From Epiperipatus broadwayi (lineage: Eukaryota; Onychophora; Udeonychophora; Euonychophora; Peripatidae): a DNA stretch of 64,000 nucleotides. Position 1 is the first letter of the stretch; the number at the start of each line of letters is the position of its first letter. Under the pieces are notes generated by a model. The model was not told where the DNA came from and did no database searches. It saw only the letters and a program-made list of their open reading frames with translations. A program made the position numbers and the translations under genes. The DNA lies in NCBI GenBank assembly GCA_028023455.1, contig JAQFVV010006720.1, positions 365,085-429,084 on the forward strand. The letters run 5' to 3'. This document shows positions 18,915 to 37,100 of the stretch, in pieces.

Positions 18915-19769
18915 AATAATAAGTTATGTAAATAAATCATTTTTTATAGAGCGATGTTTGTAAACTGTAATATTTTAACACAGCATTATGCTGTTGCACA
19001 TGCGCTTTGAAGATTTTAACTATAAATGAATTAATACTAACACTCAACTACATGATAAAGTCTTTGGAAAAGATAGAATGGCCATCTATCTTTTCGAACC
19101 CAAACGCTTTTGTATCGGCGAATCTTAAGTGTTTGAAAGTGAAAGTGTGAATATATTAAATAATCACTTTAAATTACTATTACATGCTTGAATGAAAGAC
19201 GCTAATAAAATTTACTAGAATTTACAATACATCATTCTTCTTATTTGATATTAAATGTATGTAAATAAATCATTTTTTATAGTGTGATGTTTGTAAACTG
19301 TAATATTTTAACACAGCATTACACTGTTGCACATGTAGTTGAGTGTTAGTTTTCATTTATTTATAGTTAAAATCTTCAAAGCGCATGTGCAACAGCGTAA
19401 TGCTGTGTTAAAATATTACAGTTTACAAACATTGTGCTATAAAAAATGATTTATTTACATACATTTAATATCAAATAAGAAGAATGACATATCATAAATT
19501 CTAGTAAATTTCATTAGCGTCTTTCATTCAAGCATGTAATAGGAATTTAAAGTGAATATTTAATATATTCACGCTTTCACCTTCAAACACTTAAGATTCA
19601 CCCATACAAAAGCATTTGGGTTCGAAAAGATAGATGGCCATTCTATCTTTTCCAAAGACTTTATCATGTGGTTGAGTGTTAGTATTCATTCATTTATAGT
19701 TAAAATCTTCAAAGCGCATGTGCAACAGCGTAATGCTGTGTTAAAATATAATAATAAGTTATGTAAATA
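18915..19769. mobile_element. Palindromic fold-back element with 20-bp flanking direct repeats
   Basis: The insert 18935-19749 (815 bp) is a large imperfect palindrome centred near 19335. The left arm, from ATATTTTAACACAGCATTA, is the complement of the right arm, which ends at 19749. Within the left arm the terminal block TATGTAAATAAATCATTTTT...GTTTGTAAACTG occurs twice in direct order (18924 and 19259), so each arm contains a partial tandem repeat, as in fold-back transposons. A perfect 20-base direct repeat, AATAATAAGTTATGTAAATA, flanks it at 18915-18934 and 19750-19769. Part of that repeat also matches the internal unit, so the exact left boundary is uncertain. No coding capacity. Confidence 0.75.
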
Positions 19770-20410
19770 TAATTATGATAAAATAAGTAACATAAATGTA
19801 TTTACTATGGATTTATTAAATATTGGACATAATCGTAAATTAATGTATAACATTGTTACTAAGTTTAATAATAATGGTAATATTTTAAGTGCTATAGATA
19901 TTGATAAAATGAAATATACTTGAATATCAATACTATTTATTTGTATTAAACAAGTGAAATTTATAAAACAGATATATAAAAATATATGTAGATTTACAGT
20001 TTATACTACTCATAATTTAAATAGATTGATAAGTAATTCAAAAAAATAGATGTAGTAATTTTAATCAAAGTTGTGTAATATATAAATGACTGTGTTTTTA
20101 TGGAAAGGCATATATAGGTGAATCTCAGTGAACATTGAAGAGAAGATCAAAGGAGCATTGGTTGTTATATAAACTAGTACAAACATCAAGAGAAGAAAAT
20201 GTTATAAATGATGGTGTATCACATTCAGCATTTTTTGATCATAATGGTACATGTAATTATGGTTTTGATTTTAATAAAGTTAAGACTGTGTATTGAAAGC
20301 AATAATAATAAACATAAAATTAAAAAAGCTATGTTAATAAAAATTGGAAAGCAACATTTGATAAATAGACAGGCTGTTAATATAATAATTAATAAATTGT
20401 GAAAAACTTG
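19770..20410 (+). pseudogene. Second Penelope-like relic: C-terminal GIY-YIG part
   Basis: Near 20050-20280 one plus-strand frame reads NQSCVIYK (stop) LCFYGKAYIGESQ (stop) TLKRRSKEH...SAFFDHNGTCNYGFDFNKVKT. After a frameshift, the frame ending at 20402 reads HKIKKAMLIKIGKQHL. This matches the GIY-YIG nuclease tail of Penelope-like elements: a VIYxxxC...AYIGES core, the R...EH helix, and a closing KIKxAxxI segment. The sequence differs clearly from the copy at 16990-18905, so it is a separate lineage. The upstream part (19770-20050) keeps one open stretch with no motif I can place. The reverse transcriptase half is missing. Confidence 0.75.
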
Positions 20411-21190
<780 letters not shown>

Positions 21191-21610
21191 ATATAAGTAG
21201 TAGAAATAAAATTAAAAAGGAAAGGGTAAATCGTGTCCTTCAATAATAGAAATTGATATGTTGTTTGAATAGACAAATGTGTAAAAATTATATGATAGAA
21301 AGTTATATAGATAAATAGACAGACACACAATTATATATTATGAATTATCAAATAAAAAGGTAATAAATAATCACTAACATTATTTAATTGAAAAGACAGA
21401 TTTAATATGAAAATTTAAAATTAAATATTACCTTCTACTTCTTGACAATAATTTGGTACAAGTCCATACAAGAGTACTATTATATAAATGAAAAGCATTT
21501 TCATTTTTGTTATCAAATTCTGATCACTGTAAATAAATATATATAATAGTAGTATAAAATGATGCAATTTAATTTAATTTATTTAAATATCAATGTATAA
21601 CAACAACACT
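21191..21610. other. AT-rich DNA, nothing recognised
   Basis: No frame, hairpin or repeat of note. Confidence 0.6.
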
Positions 21611-21909
<299 letters not shown>

Positions 21910-22289
21910 GTATGTAGTCCTGTTATTCAACAAGAGAAGTAGATGTTTTATCTGTGCTACCAAAAAGTCAGGAAAAGGTAATAAAAAGTTCAAAATTTTA
22001 AATAGAACACAACTCATCAAGAAATTATTAAGGAAAAAGAAACACAAAAAGGACTTTACTGTGAAAAAGGTAAAAAAAAAACTTATGTTTATTTTATAAA
22101 ACTAAATTTATATCAAAAGCAAACATGGTGTCAGGAAAAAAATCTTACATTAGATAACAAAAAGGATATTAGCATAAATTCAAATAATGCAAATAATACT
22201 AAAATATATGTAAATGTTATAAAAACACATCATCGATTAACAAAAGAAAAGATATACTATCAACACTGACTATAAGAATTTAGAAGATC

Positions 22290-22708
22290 AAAGAAACATG
22301 ACATTGAGCATATAAGCATAGGCAATGAAAATAATAATGAACCACAATTCCAAATGTGTACTGAAAAAGAACTCTAAGAAATCAACCATAAATTAAATAA
22401 CATTGTACCAAAAAACTTCTTCAAAATATTCAATAAATTATTTTCAAATAAATGTCTAGTTTTGGCAGTTACTGATTGGAATTTCTCCTTATATAAATTT
22501 GCAAGAGATTTCCTATATAAAGAAATAGCTGAGAAACAAATTTGGCATATCATACTAGCATATGAAGACCACCCAAATTCTAGATATATCGGAATTATTT
22601 TTTTTAATTAAAAGCAATGTGCACAGTTTTAGTAAGAACATAAATCGCTCCAAAATTATGTTCTCAGATGCAAGATTTTACAAAGCTAAGACAATCATTT
22701 TATCAAAC

Positions 22709-22746
<38 letters not shown>

Positions 22747-22776
22747 AAACAGTCGGGTTTAAATTATATTATTTTA

Positions 22777-22815
<39 letters not shown>

Positions 22816-22819
22816 CCGC

Positions 22820-22858
<39 letters not shown>

Positions 22859-23660
22859 CTGATATAATGCATCAACAGACCTATTCCAGTTTACAACAAC
22901 AACTTTCACTTTAAAATTAAGCTAAATGACAACATCAATCCTGAAAACATCCCTATCCAGGTAATAGATCAGGAAGCTAATCTGACTTTTCAAATAAAAG
23001 GCCTGAAACCACAATGCTATGGTTGTGGATTTAGAGTCACCTACAAGTAAATTGTATGAACAACTATAAAACTAAAAGCCACCTAACCATATTCATTATG
23101 CCCAAAGATAAACCAAAGGAGGGAACAGATGTGGTACCTACTACAAAAGATGAAACATAGCTATTATATGGCCAACAAAATAATGTTATGCAGACAACAA
23201 ATCAAATGGTTAATACCAATAAAGATCAATCAAATACAAAAATAGAAGATATACAGATATTATTGAGATTAAAAAGCTGGAAATAGAAATAGTAAAAAAC
23301 AAAAAGAAAAAAGTCACAGATATCTGATAATATAAATATATCAAACACAGAAAACAAATGAGTGTCCAGGAATCAGACCAAGGAAGCAACAAAAACAACA
23401 TAAAAAGCGCAAAGTCACAAATTAGTAAGCAAGCAACAAACTTGGTGCACAACAAGTCTCCAGAACACATCAGTATAAAAGAAAAAACAAATGATATTAC
23501 AAAAGAGGAACATCTGAAGCAAACTAATGATAGAAAACCCAAAGGCTAGATAAGCAAAAAAAAATACAAAAGGGAAACAGCAATGAATGAAACTCAGCTA
23601 CTGAATATTTGTAAAATAAATAATGATGACTCTAATACACAAAACACATCAAAAAAATAA
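22290..23660 (+). pseudogene. LINE-type ORF1 / nucleocapsid-like relic
   Basis: Broken plus-strand frames give a moderately convincing ORF1 pattern. There is a globular-looking stretch (22425-22600, with VLAVTDWNFSLYKFARDFLY and AYEDHPNSRYIG). After two TA arrays comes FQIKGLKPQCYGCGF (about 22995-23030). One base of frameshift later, H and C complete a CCHC knuckle of the form C-x2-C-x4-H-x4-C. A Lys/Gln/Asn-rich polar tail follows (23340-23549 and beyond). LKPQCYxCG is typical of ORF1 proteins of non-LTR retrotransposons. No endonuclease or reverse transcriptase is visible downstream. Stops, frameshifts and microsatellite insertions make it a pseudogene. A gag of another retroelement is the alternative. 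Confidence 0.42.
22711..22853. repeat. Three (TA)n tracts
   Basis: TA tracts at 22711-22743, 22781-22812 and 22823-22853, separated by short unique pieces. The first is followed by TGTAAACAGTCGG, resembling the TGTAAC starts seen at LTR ends. Confidence 0.93.
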
Positions 23661-24240
23661 AAACAAGAACAGCACACAAAACATGGAGGAAATAATCAGA
23701 GATATATCACAAAATATATCAGTAGAAGTAGAGGAAATTACCTAATCAGGCGAAACACCAAATTAGAATCATCATAAAAAAGATAAAAACTGAAGAAATA
23801 AATAACAACCAAATTAACTCACTATGTCAACCAGTTTATTTTTTTCTGTTGAAGAAATTGACTTGGACTGTGAAGATGCATCTGAGATGCTATTACTGAA
23901 CATCACAGTTCAAAATAGCATTACACTCAAACATAATTATAAGTCTCTCACTAAAACTATAGATAAGCTTCAATATGTACATCAAAGAAGGGGTTGGTGA
24001 CAAGTTTATAAGGGGACAAGTTTCTATATATGAAAACAACAAACACAAAATTGCAAACATTGATGATAATAAAATAAAATATTACATGGGCATGGGAAAA
24101 TATCCCTATGTAATCTTAACCTCATTTATTGTTATGTAAATATACACATGAAGCAATGTACAATCTATACAGACCTATTTATAGTGCAATAAATGTGTAT
24201 TGTTGAAATCTAATATACTAACAACAACAAGAAAAACAAC

Positions 24241-24424
<184 letters not shown>

Positions 24425-24678
24425 GCAGTAGTAGTAGTTGTAGTAGCAGCATTAGTAGTACATCAATCACTTTACATTTACAAAATAATATTCTATATTT
24501 CCTTAACTGCAGTCACAATTGATATTATATACATAGATATATACATTATAACAGTTGGGGTCATTGAAGTTTTAGCAGCCTTACAGGGTGCCATCAGGCT
24601 ATTTCAATGTGGAAAATTTATATAGTAGGCAGATACATAAGTTAAGTTCTAAACCTTACATATATTTTTTATTATGAC

Positions 24679-26302
24679 TGTCAGCCCCAGTCGCTAGCTT
24701 GTGAAGCAGCAGAGATAATTTTTATATAAAAAAAATAAAAGAAGCCAATGCCAGTAATAAAACACAAACATTTATTAAATATATATAAAACATAGAATTA
24801 TTATTTTACTCTAACTTTTCTTTAGATTTTAATTTACAATTTATTTATTTTTTTATAAGTTCGCACAAAAGAATTTAATATTTTATTAGTGTTGAGTATG
24901 GATAGACTACATAGATTACATTTGAAAATAAAATATTCTATCCCTTGTTTAACCTTAGGCAAAAAGTTTGTAGTCAAACCAAAGCCAGTCTATCTGATAC
25001 ATTGGTGTACTAAATGCTGCATGAATATGATAGCATGATACCATACTGTCCAGAATGCACATCTGAACAGCATGGTTATAGAGACAAAATTGTCTCTTGT
25101 ACAGTACATTAATGTTACATCTGTCTAGTGAGAAGAACAATAAAAGCAAAACCTCCATAGGAAGGGATTCTGGTTGTTTATGCCATCCTATTATCCCAGT
25201 CCAAAGGCTAAATGGATGATGCAAGAGGCAGGGAATATGTCTGCTTCTGATGATCAGTATGAAATGGGACTTATTTTTCATAAGTGCTGCATATAATGAG
25301 ATCCTGCATGTAGCAGACCACACTACATTTACTAATTACACCATTATATCCAATCAACTAACCCAATTTAACTATGAAAGAAATTACCTAAGACTAACCC
25401 TCCCTTAATTAAACTAATATAACTTTACAAATCTATGCAGCCATTCATGCCCTTACTTAAATTTAACATTTATTAATTAAAAGTTTAGCTTAACATAAAA
25501 AAATCATAATAAACAAATAAATTAATGGAAATGATTTTTTTAAAAAAATACAATCAATAAAAGTAATTATTAATAAATTTAATCAGATAAAAAATTCTAT
25601 TTCTATTTAAATATTGAAATGTTTAGAATTTAGAGTTTTTACGGTTTTCAAATGCTGGAATGTTTTACAATTAATGTGCATTAGAGTTCATAAAGTTCTT
25701 ACGGTTTTAAAAAGTTCATCCTTAACAGTTGCTTGCAATTTGGGATCCAGCGTTAATTCCCCTGATGTCCTGTGGTCCGCAATATAGTAAAATGATAGGC
25801 AATTTCTCTCACTTTCTCTCTCTTTTCTAGAAAAACTGAAGTGACTGAAGAGTGTGTTTTGTCAATCCCTTTTCCTTCAGCTCTCTCCACACTAAAAGAT
25901 ATAGCACAACTCTTATTTCACATCTCTTTCTTCTCTTTTCTTTACAAACATTTTCTTTTATATTAAACTTTTGGATCAAGTGGACATTACATCATGATGA
26001 TGATGATCTTTTCAATGATGTCTGTTTCCTGAAAGATTTCTTTTATTGGATATTCTGTTCCTATTGTTTTTCTCTCCTATATGACCTTTAATTATACATT
26101 TTGAAATGCCCAAGGGCTAGTTTACTTCTATGAATTGAAAATAATCATTTCCATTTAACACAATATCATTAATTAAATTATATACATTCTTAAAGATATA
26201 TTTTTATCTTTAAATCTTTTAAGTTTTTTTTTTTCTGAAAATTTAGTTTTAAAATCTTTTTTTTAAAAATAAACTTTCTTTCAATAATTTTTCATCTGTG
26301 CG

Positions 26303-26341
<39 letters not shown>

Positions 26342-26436
26342 TAGATGACTTTTAATTCTTAAAAAAGAAGCTTTTTCTGCGAACATTTATTTTTAATTTT
26401 ATTTAGTAAAATGTTACAGCATGTGTGCTGAGTACA
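24679..26436 (-). mobile_element. LTR-like repeat, family A, copy 3 (full length)
   Basis: Read on the minus strand it is collinear with 7753-9472 throughout. It shares the segments around 25250-25400, the GCTAGC...GCAGCAGAGAT passage at 24690-24715 and the AATGCCAGTAAT passage. Its plus-strand left end begins TGTCAGCC, complementary to the GGCTGACA end and parallel to TTAACA in the other copy. Its right end has decayed to GAGTACA followed by ATGTATTGTAAC. A (TA)n tract at 26304-26338 sits inside it. The 122-codon minus frame at 24955-25323 lies wholly inside the repeat and its match at about 9190-8820 is not open, so I do not call it a gene. Confidence 0.6.
26304..26338. repeat. (TA)n tract inside family A copy 3
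   Basis: About 35 bases. The other two family A copies have only about 10 TA-rich bases at the same position (754-763 and about 7880-7889), so it expanded after insertion. Confidence 0.9.
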
Positions 26437-28319
26437 ATGTATTGTAACCTTTTTATTAAGTCCAGGTAGACTTTGTAAGTCAATTTTTTAAAAATTATAA
26501 TAATAATAGAGATTTAAAGATTGTAAATGGTATAGCAATAAAAATAAATTCAAATTTATATTATAAATTATTTGCTAAAAGTTTAATATTTTATGGTTTA
26601 AACAACTGTATTTAATTTTCTTTATTGTTTAAATAGTGTCAAAATTTTTGTTCCAAATTCTATTATTCTATTTTATTATTTTTTATAATGTAATATTTTT
26701 GTACTTAAACATTTAATTAATTTTATTTCAAACAGTGAATATAAAACTTGCAACACATTTCTCTGGAAGTTTTGGTTATGTGAATATCAATGCATGTATT
26801 TTATTAGGTGCTTGCAATGTTTTTAAAAGAAAGTTTCAAAATCACTTTCAGAATTATTCTAAAATTGAAGATATTTGAATATCATAAAATAAAATATAGG
26901 AAACTTTTAATTAGTTGTCCTTAAAATAGTTGTAGTAATTTTTTTAAATAATAGACACATTAAAATTATATATAAGATATATTGATAAAGTATCATTTAA
27001 AATATCTTATTGTAAAAAGTTTAATTAGTTTATGTATAATTATAAAATTAACTTAAAATTAAATATTCTACTTATATTAGTGTTATAATAATGTATCATA
27101 ATTTTATTTTTAAAATTTATAGAACATGTAATTGACATTTATTTAAATTAATTTTGTAAGTTAAGGATCAGGTAACCAATCAGATTGTAAGTTAAAGCTA
27201 GAATAAAAATGGATGCTCTTGTGGTTACTTGCTACTACTACTTTGTGTACTTATCACTTATCACTTGTCAATTATTCTACTACTATATTATTATAAATCA
27301 GTTAGTCTCAATTTTAAATTTTATTAATTTTTGAAGAAGTTTAAATTAGTATATAATGTATACAGTTCAAGCAAGAATAGTCCCCTAAACCACTAAATTC
27401 CCTGCTGTTTTTTTTTTTTTTCTATTTAAAACTTGAATCAAATTCATAGTGAATTATGAAATATCTCCTTAAAATAATGTGCATAATAAGGTTAATGATG
27501 AAAATACAGTTGAAAAAGAAAAGTATATTTTTTTGTGTTAATTAAAAACTTTCAAAACCATTTTTATAAAATGCATCGGAGTTTAAGGAGGATATTATTT
27601 GGAAATATGATTCAGATAACTTAAACATTTGTTTGTAAGATTTTAAAGACTTTTAAATTTTATTATTTGGATAATATAATTACCTTGAAAAGTCTGAAAA
27701 GCAAATTTAATTTTCAATTTTAATTTATGAAAATAGCCAAGATGAAAGTATAGTATAAAAATATGTCATTCTTTATTATACTATTGACTATATTTTCAAA
27801 GTACATCATTTTTAAAGGGTTATTTATTTTAAAAATATTTAAATATTTTTCATGAAAAAAAAATGATAAAAAGTAAAAAATTATTATGGATATAATTACT
27901 GTAACCTGTTATTATCAAAAATATGTGAATATTTTTTGAATATATAAAAAAACTTGTACTCTTAAAAAAAATTAATGGATAATATAAAGAATATTATCAG
28001 GTCTACATAATTAACTCATGGAATATTTAAATATAAAGTTATTAAGAACTATATATCTGCATTATAAGATAATAATAATAATTTTGAATAAAATGTGTAT
28101 TTTCTGCTAATGTACATATGGATTTTTAAAAAATAATAACGATGCATTTGAAGCCGATGAATTTCACATGAACAAGAAAGAACACCAGGATGTACCTATA
28201 AGAAGATTTTTTTTTAAAAGTAATATTATATTAATAATTATTATCCTAGAAAGCATCAAATAATATATTATATTTGAAGGACTGTCAAGAACAGGTTAAT
28301 AATAAATCTTTCAATTTAT
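26437..28319. other. AT-rich DNA, no gene
   Basis: Very AT-rich with homopolymer runs. Near 27170-27320 there is a less biased passage with CCAATCAG, an AATAAAAATGG box and CTACTACTACTTTGTG. It looks promoter-like or LTR-like, but I found no second copy to support that. Confidence 0.5.
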
Positions 28320-28800
28320 TTGGATTTAAAAATCAATTATTTTTTTTTATTTGTGAGTTTATGTGCCAAGGGAAACAGAATATACCACTGTAACTCTGTT
28401 TCAGTGGTGCAGACTGTGGACACACCTATTTCCATGCCTGACCTTAAAGCACATGAAGCAGCAAAAAATTCCACCCACCCTCTATCGATTCCTGTTGATG
28501 AAATTGCTCCTAATGCTTTATCATCTCCTGCACACTCTGTGAATGTGTTAGATGATCCTTTTGATTCAGCATCTTCCATCATGGAAAATACTACTTATTT
28601 GCCTCAGTCCAAAACCAGAAGGCAAAAGAACCAGATACAGGTATCATAACTTTTGTGAGCAAAATATCCTCCAAAAAACAAACAGCAATGACATTATCAC
28701 TTCAGACACTGAATACCCTCTCCCCAAACAAGCAGTAAAAATTCAAGCCTATTCCTAAGGCAGATATCCAAGAAAACAACTGTGACTTACCCAATAAATA
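28320..28800 (+). pseudogene. Possible ORF1/gag-like relic
   Basis: A 109-codon frame (28320-28649) stands out for its lower AT content and its protein-like, Ser/Pro-rich composition. It begins LCAKGNRIYHCNS, which could be the tail of a zinc knuckle (C...H-x-C). A polar linker follows, ending in KTRRQKNQIQ. Coding-like composition continues in shifting frames to about 29050. Its overall character resembles the region after the knuckle in retroelement ORF1 proteins. No sequence match to the 22290-23660 relic is evident. I cannot exclude a decayed host gene fragment. Confidence 0.3.
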
Positions 28801-29198
28801 CCTAGACAAACCTTCTCAAACCCTTGTTTCTACCAAGGATAAAAAATTGCTGCTACCAAAGGTCTCCAAAACAACAAATCTTGAACCAAAACCATTCATG
28901 GCTTGCATTCCAATGAATCAAACAAAGGAACCACTGGCCAGACTATGGATTCTCAAGAACCTAGTGATGGAGTATCTCCCATGAATTGCTGGCGATCCAG
29001 AACATCAGGGGTGAAAGCTAGTATCCATCCTCTTAGCAGAAACAGTAATTGTTGTGTGTAGAGAACACATATGCTCCATATGCTCATTCAGTCATTTCCA
29101 AATTTCTACCACTTGTCCAATAAAAACACTATCATTTTATGTTGAAGTAATGCTACATAAAGCTCAAAATACCAGGAATTATTATTCTTTTTTTTTAA

Positions 29199-30030
29199 AT
29201 TCTAGACTTTATAAATCATCTTTAATTGTAACATTTGATTATCACCAACTGTAAATCATATCATGGATAAAGGCAACAGCATATTAAGGTCAAAATTCAA
29301 TAAGTCATTTTAATTTCTACATTACATTATATAAATCAATAGTTGCTTTCTAGATCTTTGAATGCCATCCATATTTGAATTCTAGGATTGATAAATCATC
29401 CTGAATTGTAACATTAGATTACTATCAGCAGTTAATCATCTCATGGATTAATGCAATCAAATCAATACTGACTAATTGCAAAAGACTTTGTAAATAAACA
29501 GTTACTGTGTAAAACTGTAAAATGTCCTTCAAATTGAACATAATGTGTGTCATTCATTGAAAACATAGAGATTGCTGCTGTTTTTCCTTTTGTTTAAAAC
29601 CACTGTTTAACTCATCTTTGTTGCCTGAATGGGGACTCTGGTGGCTGGGAGAATCACTGGAGCCATAATTCCTAATTTTCAGGCTGGCTGGTATGAGGTA
29701 TGAGGGCATCATACTGGCATAGATTTTCTCATTTCTAGGGCAATTGTAAAGATGGTGGTTGAAATTTTGTAATGCACTGTATAAATAAACAATTATCTTA
29801 TATTGGGACTGCAGTTTTACTCAACTTTGCTGTCTAGATGGAAGAATCTGGGATTTGGGATTCCCCAGGTCTTAAATCCTAGTGCTATGAGAGGCAACTG
29901 GGATGGGGGTATGAGGAGATTGTTTCACGCACTGGTTTTATTTTTCTCTGGATGGGTGGATTATGTGTCCATTGTGGTTTCAATTTGTCAATTTTAGTAT
30001 GTAAATCAACATTTACTGAGTTCAACGACG
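29199..30030. repeat. Diverged tandem-repeat region
   Basis: The segment starting ATTCTAGACTTTATAAATCATC at 29199 recurs at 29379 with period 180, continuing through AATTGTAACATT.GATTA and TCAT.TCATGGAT. Downstream, TTTGTAAATAAACAGTTACT-like blocks recur near 29490, 29775 and 30000. Each of the first two is followed by a relatively G-rich passage of similar wording (29600-29720 and 29820-29930), so larger units of about 230-290 bases are likely. No function is inferred. Confidence 0.55.
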
Positions 30031-34100
<4,070 letters not shown>

Positions 34101-34123
34101 ATTATATATATATATATATATAT
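34101..34123. repeat. (TA)n tract at the outer end of the family B element
   Basis: A short TA run directly before TGTAATGGG. The opposite end of the same element also abuts TA (41087-41147). Confidence 0.9.
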
Positions 34124-37100
34124 TGTAATGGGTGAAAGTTTTATGATTCACATATACTGACCACGAGGGCGCCACTAGTTCAAAAATTGGAACTACACAT
34201 TTATTTTAAGGGTGGACAGGATATGCATACCTGAACGCACTGGACTAAACTCAGGGAGAAACAAGATATCTTAAATATTGTTTAGACAGTCGAGAAATAA
34301 GAGTACCAAGACAAACATCAGCCAAATAAATTTAAACAATTTATTAATTTTATTAAAAGTTGGACAATAGAGTAAAGACATCTAGCCATGAATACAAAAG
34401 TGACATATTAATGTATGCATATTTACCAGAGAGTGCACATGAGTATGGAAAATCCAAAAAACATAAATCACTTTGGCAACAAAATTCTCTCAACAAAAAA
34501 AAAAATATCAGATAGGGTGGATAATAGCTTCCTGCTGGCAATTCATAAAATTACAAAACAACTCGAACTTCATGATCAGAGATATTAAAACAGTTATGAT
34601 CTTGTAGGAAATCAATGAAACCAGCATGGATGACAGATCAGTAGCTTTTTAACTACTAATGTTATAACGCCACAGGACTGCTGTGTATAATACTACTTTT
34701 AAAGCAAACATGGTTGATTTCACATACACGACAACAAAAGGATATTTGATCATGATCTTACGTAATCTTGAAAGGAATGAATACATTAGACACCCCAAAG
34801 AAATAATTTGATAAATAGCCAGCAAAATGATTTTGTTGTTTGCAAAAAGTGCAAACTAAACATATTTAAAAATTCATTGTTTTATAACAACAACTAAGGG
34901 CCAAAGAGTAAATAAAAACTACAAAAACTGCCAAAGCATTTTGCAATAGTTAATGAAATCATTAGGCATATATTAAACAAATAAAATACAATGTCTCAAA
35001 GCACCCCCTGATAAATTAAAATTGAAAACAAACTTGGAATCCTAAAACTAAGATTCCAAGACACACTTTAAATACTAGAAAAAGTACATACCGATAATAA
35101 ATAATTAAAAATAATTAATACCACTTTAAACATACTTATCATTAGGTTGAGTGGAGATTTAATTAAACACACTTTATTTTTCCTGGCTAGAATAAGAAAA
35201 GTTTGTTTTACGACAAGGCAGAGTTCTAGTAACTTTCTGATGAATGCATACTTTTCATAACAGTTCATTTTTCTGGTGACTTCTCTTTGGGACAAAGGCA
35301 ATTGTTGAGGCAAATTGGGGATCCAGTTTAGATTAGCATTTTATGGCATCATGAAATAACAGTCTAGATCCCAAGGTTCATCCTTATTTAAATTAGCAAT
35401 GCATCTTATTGCTTCCAATATCTATAGCAATGTTTGTTGACATCACAAAGATGAATTTGAAAAATCTCTTAAATGTTCAAACTGCTATTAATATGAAGTT
35501 CCACAGATTAATCCTAAAGCCTCCTAGAAAAATCATAAGCTGAACCAAACACTTTTAAAAACCTTCCTCTTCTCTCTAGAATAATAGCAGCCACCCCTTT
35601 TTTGGCAGGCTATAGTTACCTCGCTACATTTTCACGAAAAACCTTCCTTAATGTCAAATTCTATATTTCAGGCAGGGCAAATACTAATTTCCTGCTCAAC
35701 GTAATTTAAGAATTCCAACCAGGGAATATTGTAACCAAAATAACAAATATAAAACTAAATCTCCGCTTTTAGACTTTTAGAATTAACTTTAAAAATGAAT
35801 AAATTTTAAAAGCAACAGGAATATATAATTAGCAAGCTTGCCTGTTTTTAGTCAAATTGATTAAAACAGGCGGTGAAAGTAAAGTATTTTTAAGTCAATT
35901 TTATTAACAAAGTAGTGAAAGTAAACTATTTTAAATATAAATGTGTATGTGTTTTAGATAATAAAAAAAAAATTAGCATTAGATATTTAAGTAATATATA
36001 CACAAGCAATAACTTTTAGAAATAAGCGTCTTAAAAATTCGAAGGTAGGGACCTCTACAGGTATTAGTCACAAGCTTTCACTATGAAGAAAAGACAGAAA
36101 CCCTTTTTTACTTCAACCTACTTTTATATATGAATAGGTGAAGCTGAAGTGATTAGATCTAAGAGTGTGAAGCTATTCAATACTTCACTAAATAAGTCCA
36201 CAATTCTTATTATACATTAGTACTCGTGAAATCTTACGATTTACAACAAGTTGATGGAAAGATCTTATAATAAGAAATATATTACGATAATTTATAGTTG
36301 TAATTATAATTTTTACTAAACACACATTATTATATTAAGTAATATTTAGTAAGGCAGTAACCTTTAAAAATAAGTGTCTTAAAAATTTGAAGGTAGGGAC
36401 CTGTACATGTCTTGGTCACAAGCTTTCACTATGAAGAAAAAAGGAAAACCCTTCTTTACTTCAACCTACTTTTATATATGAATAGGTGAAGCTGAAGTGA
36501 TTAGATCTAAGAGTGTGAAGCTATTCAATACTTTACTAATTACGTCCACAATTCTTATTATACATTAGTACTTGTGAAATCTTACGATTTACAACAAGTT
36601 AATGGAAAGATCTTATAGTAAGAAGTATACTACAATAATTTCTAAAGGTTATTTCTAAAGGTTACTGCCTTAGTAAATATTACTTAATATAATAATGTGC
36701 GTTTAATAAAATTTATAATTACAACTTTAAATTATTGTAATAGATTTTTTACTGTAATATCTTTCCATTAACTTGTTGTAAATCATAAGATTTTGCGAGT
36801 ACTAATGTATAATAAAAATTGTGGACTTAATTAGTGAAGTATTGAATAGCTTCACACTCTTAGATATAATCTCTTCAGCTTCACCTATTCGTATATAAAA
36901 GTAGGTTGAAGTAAAGAAGGGTTTTCCTTTTTTCTTCATAGTGAAAGCTTGTGACCAAGACATGTACAGGTCCCTACCTTCGAATTTTTAAGATGCTTAT
37001 TTTTAAAAGTTACTGCCTTACTAAATATTACTTAATATAATAATGTATGTTTAATAAAATTTATAATTACAACTATAAATTATCGTAATAGTTTTCTTAT

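Noticed and set aside
19666-19923. 85-codon frame spanning the fold-back arm and Penelope relic
   Set aside because: Its first third is fold-back element sequence; the fusion is accidental.
23210-23542. 110-codon minus-strand hydrophobic frame
   Set aside because: It is the antisense shadow of the Lys/Asn/Gln-rich tail of the ORF1-like relic; antisense of AAA/AAC-rich codons reads as Phe/Leu/Val.
25247-25266. CTGATGA...GAAA at 25247 as another hammerhead
   Set aside because: Only seven bases separate the boxes and no stem II can form.
24955-25323. 122-codon minus-strand frame as a gene
   Set aside because: It lies within family A copy 3, and the corresponding part of copy 2 is not open.
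28337-28582. 81-codon minus-strand frame
   Set aside because: Overlaps the plus-strand Ser/Pro-rich frame and has no motif; I prefer the plus strand because of the Cys/His pattern.
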